Translations under genes and position numbers: made by a program
Notes under the pieces: generated by a model
Told to the model about the DNA's origin: nothing
Database searches by the model: none
Seen by the model: only the letters and a program-made list of their open reading frames with translations
Source of the DNA: Hirudo medicinalis
Taxonomy: Eukaryota; Annelida; Clitellata; Hirudinida; Hirudinidae
Assembly: GCA_011800805.1 (NCBI GenBank)
Contig: MPNW01000795.1
Location: 10,596 to 38,383, forward strand
Direction of reading: 5' to 3'
DNA: 27,788 nt
Shown: positions 1-16,275 of the stretch, one piece after another
How the letters are laid out: each line of letters opens with the position of its first letter
Position numbering within the stretch: position 1 is the first letter of the stretch

Positions 1-460
1 ATGAGTTTGTTCAAACATTACTATGCTGAATGCTTAGCATTGATTTATCACGAATCATTCATTCGATATTTTCATTCTTTACTGACAGTAAAGATATGTA
101 TCCTTTTGCATCCGATCACGATGTGCAGGCATTTTTTAATCGCTCTGCCATTTATATTTAAACTGAGTTAAGTATTTGAGTGGATCTGTAAGATTTGTAG
201 AATCTGGTGAGATTTTGGAATCTGGTATTGTAAGCTATCGAGATGAGATAGCCTTAATTATTTATCTTTTAAGCTGCTTTTAAGAAATATTCTAAATTTA
301 ATAGTAATAATCTTTTTTTTAGTATTTTTTTAGTATAAGAATGTTTAGGCTCAGAAATTCTTTGGAGTTTTTATTTCAATTCTGTTGTATTTTCTTGGGC
401 ATCTGGAATTCACCAGCAGCTTGTTGGGATTACGACTTATTTACTTAAGACCACCTAATG
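1..460. other. AT-rich flank, no gene seen
   Basis: I see no coding signal or recognised repeat in this stretch. It ends at the left copy of the 24-bp direct repeat that flanks the R2-like retroelement, so it is probably the original host flank of that insertion. Confidence 0.6.
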
Positions 461-484
461 CAATTATTAGGCCTATAGTAGCAA
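461..484 (+). repeat. Left target-site duplication of R2-like element
   Basis: 24-bp sequence beginning CAATTATTAG. It recurs at 2538-2561 with a single T/C mismatch at position 16 (476 versus 2553). The two copies exactly bracket the retroelement-derived segment and similarity does not continue outward, as expected for a target-site duplication made by target-primed reverse transcription. Confidence 0.75.
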
Positions 485-488
485 GTAG

Positions 489-1445
489 AAGGGAGGCGTT
501 CCAGGCGTTCCTGGCTGCATCGAGCACTCCTCCATGATTTTGGAGGCTATTCAGAGAGCTAAGAAGCGCCGACTGAGTTTGTACGTTGTGTGGCTCGATT
601 TGGCGAATGCGTACGGATCGTAGTTCAAATTATTCAGACGTATTTTTACGGGTTCATGATGAGGTTCTCCACCAAGACAACAAAGTGGGTCCCTCCGGAG
701 GTAGGTATTGCGATGGGGTTCGCGATATCCCCCTCCCTTTTCGTACTAGCGATGCAACTTCTACTCAACGCATTTGAGTTCTAATGTTCCAGAGGCGCAC
801 TTAGGTAAGGGTTTGTACATGCCTTCGTTGAAGGCGTTCATGGATGACACCACCCTAGTGATGAATAGAAGACCTGCAGTCCAGAACACTCTGGATACAT
901 TCAACAGCCTTTTAGGGTGGTGTCGAATGGCTTTTAAACCTGCAAAATCGAGAAGTCTCACTCTCGTTAAAGGGAAAATTTGCAGCGATGTCTCGTTTGT
1001 TGTAGCGGGACAATGGGTTCCCATAGTTTCCGAGGAACCGGCTAAAAGCCTGGGTCGTGTTTTTAATGATTCCCTCACCGATAAAAACCAAGAAAGCAAC
1101 ACTGTTAGGCAAGCTGTTGAGGGGTTGCAGGTAACCGGAGAGGCACCATTACAGGGAAGGTTCAAGGTGTGGTTGTTCCAGTTTGTGCTTCTTCCAAGGC
1201 TGCTGTGGCCATTAACGATCTATGAGATCGGCTTGCCCACAGTCGAAGGGTCTGTAGTAAAGAAAGTCAACAGATACATCAGATCATGGCTTGGGCTACC
1301 TCCAGGGATGTCTTCTGTTGCCCTCTATAGCAAGAGCGCGAAGTTAAGGCTACCTCTGAGATCAATAGTAGAGGAGTATAAGTTCTCCAAGATAAGGACG
1401 CAGTGGATGCTAAACAACTCCGCGGACATCAGGATCCACTGTTAA
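489..1445 (+). pseudogene. Reverse transcriptase domain, frameshifted
   Basis: Three segments in alternating frames. 489-620 encodes an RT start (KGGVPGVPGCIEHSS) and motif A 'VVWLDLANAYGS', with the catalytic Asp at about 597-599. About 620-784 in another frame gives 'QTYFYGFMMRFSTKTTKW' and motif B 'GIAMGFAISPSLFVLAM'. 774-1445 in the first frame again carries the catalytic box 'FMDDTTLV' (two Asp codons at 843-848), then the thumb region 'LGWCRMAFKPAKSRSL' and 'LPRLLWPLTIYEIG'. The palm residues survive but the reading frame does not: at least two shifts and a TAG after motif A break it. Non-functional relic. Confidence 0.88.
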
Positions 1446-1958
1446 GAACAAAAAGGAAGTTTAAAGCACAGGATGAGATAAATAAGTCAGTTTCAGAACT
1501 GACGTTTAATGAAATGCGAGGTCCCATTCAGACCGGCCGTCTTGCTGTAGGTTGGAACCACTTCGCAAAATGGTCAGAGTCCTGCTCAGCGATTAGAGCA
1601 GAGCTTATAATCAGAGAGAGAAGGAGGGAAATGGAGAGAGAGCGAGTCACAAAGGCAGTGCAGCAATCACAGCAAGGTAGATGGACCACGTGGGAAGACA
1701 TTGTTCAGCGCTCCATCAGTTGGAATGAGATATGGAAGATGTCTCCATATCGATTGGCCTTTGTGATAAGATCGATCTATGACCAATTACCTTCTAAAGA
1801 CAATTTGCGAAGATGGGGTTTGACGGAAGATTGTAAATGTGAGCTCTGCGGCGAATCCGAGACACTCCATCATGTGCTCTCAAATTGCAAATATGCCCTC
1901 GACAACGGTCGGTACACGTGGCGACACAACAAGGTCCTAAAGGAAGTGGTGGAAGCCA
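1403..1958 (+). pseudogene. R2-like linker and CCHC knuckle segment
   Basis: Continuation of the retroelement polyprotein in a third frame. A charged helical region (RERRREMERERVTKAVQQ) is followed by 'SPYRLAFVIRSIYDQLPS' and a zinc knuckle CELCGESETLHHVLSNC at 1838-1888 (C-x2-C-x7-H-x4-C), then 'GRYTWRHNKVLKEVVEA'. In intact relatives the restriction-like endonuclease core comes next; here the segment ends at an ambiguous base (N at 1959). Confidence 0.83.
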
Positions 1959-1961
1959 NAG

Positions 1962-2147
1962 GATAGCGGCTTTCGGGTAAAGTTAATGCCCGTTGAAGTT
2001 GGCGTGAGGGGTTTAGTTGGGAAGTCGGCCTACACGTTCCTCACTCAAATCGGTTTGTCGAGCCGGGAAAGAACTAAGGCTATGACGAAAATGTCGGAGG
2101 CCGCATCGTGCTGGATTTGGGAGATGAGAGGCCGTAAGCGTTGCTAA
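1962..2147 (+). pseudogene. C-terminal end of R2-like polyprotein
   Basis: Starts 'DSGFRVKLMPVEVGVRGLVG' and ends 'ASCWIWEMRGRKRC' before TAA at 2145-2147. In intact R2-like proteins this block follows the endonuclease catalytic core. Here it directly abuts the post-knuckle segment, so the endonuclease core is absent from this copy or from the assembly. It is in the same frame as the first RT segment. Confidence 0.78.
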
Positions 2148-2537
2148 GAAAGGAGAGATTGCAGTTTGGTTGGTGAAGAGATGGCGCGCGCATTCGCAAA
2201 ATGACGTGAAACGCGAATGAGTGTTTATTGCGATATATGCGCGCTGCCGGTGAGCGTAATTTTCAATGTGAAGGCGACCGCTTCAAAGAAATTATAACGC
2301 TCAGGTTGCATCGACGTGCAAAGGTCGCCGTCTTTAGTCGATAACCACATTATGGGTGTATTAGATGTGGATGTAGATGGTTTAAGTAGGGTAATAACCG
2401 ACAGGGACACCCGCCTGATCAACGGGTGTGGCCCACCCCCTGAGAACGTAAGGAGTTTGGGCCGAAACGTTCGGCGACGGGGGCACTCTGACGATTCCCT
2501 GTTGGTACGCTCCGTGGTAGGAGTTTCTCATTATTTA

Positions 2538-2561
2538 CAATTATTAGGCCTACAGTAGCAA
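2538..2561 (+). repeat. Right target-site duplication of R2-like element
   Basis: Second copy of the 24-bp direct repeat (one mismatch from 461-484), lying immediately after the retroelement 3' untranslated tail. It defines the 3' junction at about 2537/2538. Confidence 0.75.
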
Positions 2562-3701
2562 CCTCGGTTAATACTATTATTTAGATTCAACATAAGAGCG
2601 TTTAAATATAAGAGCCTGTATTTTGATTAAGTTCATGCAACCGCTTTCTTGTCTGTTTCGGCTGTCACCTCACGAATCTAATGCATGAAATCATCATGAA
2701 ATGCATGTAAATGCCACAAACAGTTCTGTTAAGAAATATATATGAATTTATATTTAATTTTACATTAATTTAAACAATAATAATTTGAATTTATACTTAA
2801 GTCCGACAAACAAAACTGCATCCGCTTCCGGAAACACTTCATGAAATGTTGTTCTCTTTTCCACCGAGAAGTGCTCCGCTCAGTGTTCGGTCTCTGAATT
2901 TAAACAATCGCGCAACCACCAGATTTATTTTTTCCAAAAATATAAAAAAAAACACTCACTGAGCTCAAAATACTTTTCTGAGCAACAGGTGCATGCCCAA
3001 GTTAATAGAAATGTTCTTAACGCACGACTCATCGTCTGGCGCTATTTTCGAACGTTTCTAAATTGATTTCTAAATTAAATTATTTGATCGTTAAATTAGA
3101 AATTTATGAGCGCAGAAAGCACATTCAATCATCGAATAATAATATTGAATAATAAGCACAGGTTATTGATTCGATCTGTGAAAACATTCGACGACAACAA
3201 ATGAAAGAAATCGCTCGACTGCATCAACATCGAGTGAGGTGATTAAAGCCTCTGAAGTGACAAGAAAATAGCTGACGAACAATCCAAGTGCCATGGAAAT
3301 AACAGTCGATAAAATCACTTTTAATCTGCTATCCACCTAAAACCAAAGATTACGAGAATTAAATTCATCGAGAAAGCAGGATTAGTCATTCTTGCACACA
3401 TTCACTGGGAGCTGTCGGACCTGCCACAAAAACAACAGCAGTTGACTACAACAACAATGACAAAATTCATAAAAACCACAGTAGCAAGCTGCATGGTAAC
3501 ACATATTTGTCTACAGCAACTGACATCATCTCGATCAGCAGACTCATCTCTCATTGTTTCAATCCATCCATCAGTGTTGAAACATCGACAACTGTTGTTG
3601 TTGCCAGCAGTCATTCATTAGTCTCTGCCACTGAATACAACAATTCATGCAACAATTCATGCATCATTCACACAACAATTCGTACACCACTCACAAACAA
3701 A
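2562..3701. other. AT-rich intergenic stretch downstream of TRIM37
   Basis: No exon recognised on either strand. It contains A/T-rich runs and ACAAC-type low-complexity sequence around 3420-3480 and 3590-3690. Short open frames here are repeat-driven. Any TRIM37 3' untranslated region would lie here if the exon at 3702-3883 is the terminal one. Confidence 0.5.
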
Positions 3702-10765
<7,064 letters not shown>

Positions 10766-11612
10766 TCCGTTCTTAAATGCGTTCGAGCTCACCGCAAAAC
10801 CGAAATAATTTATCGAGTAACCAAGACCGACCAGGCTGATAAATTGGATGTGTTGAAATAGAAAGTCTAACTTCGCAAAATATCAGACTCATGTAAATAA
10901 AAATTAAATATTAAGAAAAATAATTGTCATTACACAATGACTTAAAATGTCATGTTAACTAGATGTTTACCTATGGCAACAGATGTATGTCAAGCATATT
11001 CTAATAGTGAACTTAAAAAAATATATTTTGATTTGATTTCAGAAAATTAAAAATAAGTATTTTAATCCATTTAAGAATTTTGCAATAAGTTCAAATGTTC
11101 GGATTTCCGAAATAACTGTAGCTGACCATTAAACAGGTTGTTTGCTGTAACTAGGGAGACTCGCACCGAATGGACCTAATTTTTTAACCTCACCACTAAT
11201 ATTTGTTTTATCTTGAACATGAGTGAAGATATGGTCAATTTTATTGCCTAATACGCATCTTGATTGTCTTGAGCATCAACGGCATTTTTTCTAATCGCAT
11301 TCTTTAATGCATTAAAATCAATTTTAAAATTACCTATCCAAATTTTTACGGTGGTCCATTCGGTACTTGCGGTGGCACTGAATGGATCAGTGCCAAATAA
11401 TGCTTGAAAAGTGTGATATCAAGAGTTATGATTTTGTAACTCTACTTATACTCATTATCACATACAAATCAGCACAAACTAACTTGAAAGCGACTGTAGA
11501 AGGTGTAAATACTTCAATTTACAAGAGATTGTTATTCAGTTATGGTAGATGATAAAGGTAACAGAATCATCCAAAACCAAGTCAAAAAACAAAACATGGT
11601 TTAAAAAATTAT
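10766..11612. other. TRIM37 upstream region with inverted repeats
   Basis: Contains the 5' untranslated region and presumably the promoter of TRIM37 (minus strand), with no clear TATA or initiator. Within it, a perfect 12-bp inverted pair (11165-11176 and 11353-11364, ACCGAATGGACC / GGTCCATTCGGT) and an 8-bp-stem, 7-base-loop hairpin (11373-11395) stand out. No protein recognised. The closeness to the transposase relic at 11613 suggests part of it may be degraded transposon. Confidence 0.5.
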
Positions 11613-11860
11613 TTATTTTGTGACGCAAAAATCACAATTATATTTATCAGCCCTATGTGTACTTGTGCACATCTGATTGGACCAGTTGGCAAAATGTCTA
11701 CAGCGGTACCATAGCTCTTCGTCACGGCCTGTGAAGTGGCTTTTAAAGGGCCCGTAGACACCCACATCTAATGGCTACATTTTATAAGATGAGAATGGTG
11801 GGATTGTCAAAACAACATCGTCGGAATTCTTGATTTCTTTAGAAATTAAATTCAACCTCG
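11613..11860 (-). pseudogene. pogo/Tigger-like transposase C-terminal relic
   Basis: Minus-strand frame reading 'DDVVLTIPPFSSYKM', stop (TAG 11775-11777), then 'PLDVGVYGPFKSHF', and running to TAA at 11613-11615. 'LLTIPPH.SH.LQPLDVGV.GPLK' is the signature around the last catalytic part of DDE transposases of the pogo/Tigger (DDE_1) family. The stop falls exactly where CAG (Gln) is expected. The frame then continues without the usual spacer into 'DEELWYRCRHFANWSNQMC' and 'NCDFC', which resembles the Cys-rich finger ending many such transposases, with an expected Cys changed in 'RCRHFANW'. An internal deletion probably joined the two parts. Upstream catalytic blocks are not recognisable. Dead copy. 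Confidence 0.72.
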
Positions 11861-12398
11861 CAGCAGGACATAAGAACTACAAAGAGCTCCCTAACCACAT
11901 TTCACAAACGATCATCTTCTCCCGGCCTGTGGGCCTTGCTGCAAATGACAACAGATAATCTGGCAGCGATAGCCATCAATAACGGCCCAACACAAACAAG
12001 AGATAGATCGAACAGTCAGAGAAGGACACCACGACCCCCTCCCGAATTGCCAGCAACCTTTCAGGAGTAGGTAAGTGGGAGCTCGTACCTTAAAGTCCTC
12101 GGTGACAAAGCACGTCCATGCATACCACTCTGCAAAGACGATTTAAAACGCAAATCCGAAAGCAGAGGCAACAGACAAGTTTATGGTTTCATTCGAACAA
12201 GTCGAAACATGAAATCTGGTAATCTGAGATGGTCTCGACACAAAGCAGATTTTCACGTTGAAGTAAACTAAATATATCAAAATAATAATATCGGTAATAG
12301 AAAAAATATAAACACATAAGGATTAACAACTTGAAAGACGCCGAGGATATAAATGGTCGAATTGATGGAAGTGGGGAAATATATTATTTGAAATCATT
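11861..12398. other. P4HA 3' flank, no gene recognised
   Basis: A mixed-composition stretch (about 11880-12240), locally more GC-rich than the surrounding spacer, that may be degraded transposon upstream of the transposase relic. No frame is convincing on either strand. The first bases below 12399 are the 3' untranslated region of P4HA. Confidence 0.45.
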
Positions 12399-12402
12399 TT
12401 AT
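12397..12402 (-). promoter_or_regulatory. AATAAA hexamer overlapping P4HA stop codon
   Basis: The P4HA stop reads GAA TAA AAT, so an exact AATAAA lies across the stop codon. I saw no other AATAAA within about 150 bases downstream. It may be coincidental in AT-rich DNA; if used, the 3' untranslated region would be very short. Confidence 0.3.
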
Positions 12403-13317
12403 TCTCCCGGAGACAGACTGCATTTTCTGGAGAACTCCTGACCTTTAATGTGGAACCACTTGTTGCAAACTGGAAACGAATATATTTAGAACCGTTACAT
12501 TTATTTGTTTGTCAGCCTGGAGTCATCATAACATCTATGTATTTTCACTTCAAAAATGCTACAGCATGTTTTAATGAGCTTTAATCTTCAAAAAAGTTTG
12601 TGAAAGGTTAAATAAAACATATATTAAGTTTGTTTCAGCAGTTTGAAAGTAAATTAATTTGTACCCCATTTAGTTCCTGATAGCACAGGACATCCTGCGT
12701 GTCTTGTCCTATAATCTCCATCTCCGTTTCTCAGCAGGTTGTACCAAATGGCGCATGCCCCCTTTTATTGAAGCGATGATGTAAACTTAAGTGATTAAAA
12801 TCTAATAATATTAATTGATATTGCGACATATAAATTAAAGTCATGAATGATTAAGATCTAATAAACATTAAACAAAGAAAAAAAAAAGAATCCTGCCTTT
12901 TCGGGGCTCAATCTGACTCCAAGTTCGTTAAAAACTGTGGCACCACCAGCATCGACATCGCTGATCTGTCAATCGATAAATGTTAATTTATGTAATAGTA
13001 ACCAACTTTTTATATGTTATTACGCAACTTAGTTACACACAGCAATTGCTTGATTAAGTAGAAACATATCACCCACGTAAAATATGACCGTGGCCACTCT
13101 GTTCCCTCTCCATTCTTCAAAAGTGCTCTCTTCATTTGGCTACAGTTGGAGCGAAACTATGAACTTTCACTAATTTTCAATTTCATAAAATTTTGTAAGC
13201 AGTGCAAGTACCAAGCTAAATGATTAATAAGCTAAATTATTTAAAACTCTGAAAGATTCTCACCCTAGCAAAATCGTAATGGGGTTCGTATTGGCCTCCT
13301 ATTCCATAGTTTAATAC
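12399..13317 (-). CDS. P4HA: P4HA exons 10-14: 2-oxoglutarate dioxygenase core
   Basis: Holds the catalytic double-stranded beta-helix. 'NYGIGGQYEPHYDFAR' provides H409 and D411 (iron). 'NRVATVIFY' joins 'ISDVDAGGATVFNELG'. 'WYNLLRNGDGDYRTRHAGCPVL' provides H479 (iron), and 'SGTKWVCNKWFHIKGQEF' provides K489 (2-oxoglutarate carboxylate). All correspond to human H412, D414, H483 and K493, so activity is expected. The exon at 12965-12897 ends at AAG followed by GC rather than GT. Confidence 0.96.
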
Positions 13318-15985
13318 CTGCGATATGTGAAATGACGATGCAGGTTAATAATATATTTTTGTTTCATTTTCGAAAATTAGAACTTAAAAATGTTGACAAA
13401 AATCGATGTTGCTTGACAAGAACCTGAAGAAATTCGACGGTGTCCAACGTGAGGTTGGACAAGGCACCTGCTCTTTTGGCAATCCTCGCTATGATTGGGT
13501 CTGTGTCGTCTGACAGCCAGGATCTATAAGTTCAATAAATTTATTAATTTTTAGTAAAGATTGGTACTATTTAGTACTGTTTGTCATTCGTAGTTGTTGT
13601 GACACAACCGGTTAAAACTTTACAAGTTTACAAGATTTACATGTACGCAAGTACTTCAAGTACATATCGAATATATTTTAAACCTTTTATAATATTTTTA
13701 CATTTTAGTCAAAGAATTCGAATTGATTACCATTTTGTTATAAAATTAAGTAGACAGTATTTTCTTAAACCAACGTTTTGCTTGTCCTGTATTCAGGAAC
13801 CAAGTGTTCATTTGGATTTGTTTGGAAAACTTCTGATCTCCGCAGCTGAAATAGCAGCGTTGAGAACATAATGTAACGATGCAATGCGACTTCAATGCGT
13901 TTGTATAAATAGAGACATTATAAACTTAAGGCTTGTCCTATTCATCAAGTTATGCTGAGGACATTAATAAAATGCTACTACATAAACTTAAGCTGATCTA
14001 TGTAAAGGTACCACTGACCTCTGGCGTGGCGAGATCCTTGACCTTGTTCATTTCACCCTCACTGATGACGTCGTGATAGATTGCAATAAGTGGGTTTAAA
14101 TAGAATAGTTCTTCTTTTAAAGGTCTTAGGAAGAACATAGGATGATGACGTCTGTATTGACATGACAACTGGTGTTCCAGCATGTTGGTCTTTAAATTAA
14201 CATATTCACATTCATGAATATTCAATGAATGCATGTATAATGTTATAGCTCTGCTTTTCACATATTTAAGAATTTAAATTAGCCATGAAGTTATTTTTTT
14301 TAAATCGCTAAAACATCTAACATGGGTTTTCTCTCCTCTGCAGAGTTTCTCATAATCCGAGTAGTCCTTGGAAAACTGGTAATCCGCCAAATTCCTCTGA
14401 TACTTCATCTCCTCGCTGAGGTTTTGTGCCTGGATCATGTTCTCGTAGTGCTTCAGATTTTTGGCTCCTCTTTCATTGCTTGGGTCTTGACAAATGGTTG
14501 ACATAATGATATGTGGTATGTGATAAACATGATACATGATTTATAATGATTTATATGATATTATGACGGATGATAAACAGGCAATAAGGCTAAGCAATAG
14601 AAGGAAGAACTGAATTGCACTGAATGTGTCACCTAAAGAGAGCCATTCTTTTGTCAGGTTGTAAGCTTGATGGACGTTGCCTTGCTGATTTGAAAACGAA
14701 TATTTTATAATGTTGTGTCAAATTAACAATAACAGCATTAATTAAAAACCATTAAATCCTGAAAGCTAAAAGACATAATCACAACAAGTAATTGTAGCCG
14801 TTTATCAAATTTATCATTCCAAATAAATTTATATTTACATTCAAATTCATTTATATATTCATTCATGACATTTATTTGAATGATAATTTTAAAAAATAAA
14901 CATTGATCAAGGTACAGTAGAGTAGAAGCAGACCCTGTACATGGCATAAGACAGGTAATCAAGTGTTCTGTGTCTTTCGGTGGTTTTCAATTCTTCGTTG
15001 AGATCAATTTTCAGAGATTCATTCATCCATAACACGGCATGGTAAAAGTCTCCCCTGTTGTAAGCCACAAGACCCAGTTGGAAGCAGTCATCAGCTGGAT
15101 AGCGATGAATAATTATAATATTGACAATGGAATAGACAATAGAAGAACATGTAAGAAGGGTGTCAGCAAGCTGTTATGCCATACTTTGTGTATTCAGAGA
15201 GGCAGGGCCATTCATTCCGCAAAACATACTCATTACCCTGGTAAGTACAACTTATTTGACCAGATTCGATTACTGCAATTCTCTGCTCACAGATGTCAGT
15301 GACAGGACTCTCTGTCACTACCAGAACATGTTGAATGCCAGGCTTATCTCTGGATCCTGGTCCAGGACCTCTGAGCACATCGCGCCAGTATTAAAAAGCT
15401 TACACAGGCTTGAAACATCTTAAAGGGTATCATACAAAATCTTCACAATAATCGATAAAGTCATATCCCGCGATGAACCAAAATAGCTCGCTTGCTAAAT
15501 ATCTATGTATAATACTTGCTAAAACCACGCCAATATCTGGACGATCCTTTCTTTGCTCTTCATGTCATCCCACATTTCTGGTCCCGAGGTCCCACAGTGT
15601 CAAGTTTAGAGACTGCTCCTTCAGTGGTCCTAGAACATGAAATGCCCTCCCTGTCCATATTTGAACTGATACCACGCCTGAGCTCTTCGGTGCTCAACTT
15701 AAGACTTATTTCCTCAATGAATGCAATATAAACACGCTAAAATTATTACATTGTCTCGACGTCTGCCTTTCCAACCACTAATTATGTTTATTTGCTTGTT
15801 TTACTTCAGTTTAATTTTAATTTCATTCTTTTATTTTTATTTCACTGCCTTTGAGTGCTGCTCTCGTTTGTTGCAGTGCCCTGGCATTAGAAAAGGATGT
15901 GCAAGGCACTTCAAGTATCGGCTAATTGTAATTGTAGTAATTGCTAGGATATTATTTGCAGTTGCTTTACGATTTATGATTTACA

Positions 15986-16081
<96 letters not shown>

Positions 16082-16198
16082 NNNNNNNNNNNNNNNNNNN
16101 NNNNNNNNNNNNNNNNNNNNNNNNNNNNNNNNNNNNNNNNNNNNNNNNNNNNNNNNNNNNNNNNNNNNNNNNNNNNNNNNNNNNNNNNNNNNNNNNNN

Positions 16199-16275
<77 letters not shown>

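Larger units (their letters stand above)
485..2537 (+). mobile_element. 5'-truncated R2-like non-LTR retrotransposon
   Basis: About 2.05 kb of a non-LTR retrotransposon lying between 24-bp direct repeats. It starts inside the reverse transcriptase domain, so the N-terminal DNA-binding region is missing, and carries RT palm, thumb, a CCHC knuckle, a remnant of the C-terminal domain and a GC-richer 3' untranslated tail (about 2148-2537). RT followed by a C-x2-C-x7-H-x4-C knuckle and a C-terminal 'PVEVG.RG' block is the layout of R2-like elements with a restriction-like endonuclease. It does not sit in recognisable 28S rDNA, so it is an R2-like clade rather than R2 proper. The coding region is split over at least four frame changes and one internal deletion, so this copy is dead. 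No poly(A) tail is seen, which is usual for this class. Confidence 0.88.

Noticed and set aside
761..1165. 134-codon minus-strand open frame
   Set aside because: Antisense to the RT catalytic segment of the retroelement, which has unmistakable motifs on the plus strand.
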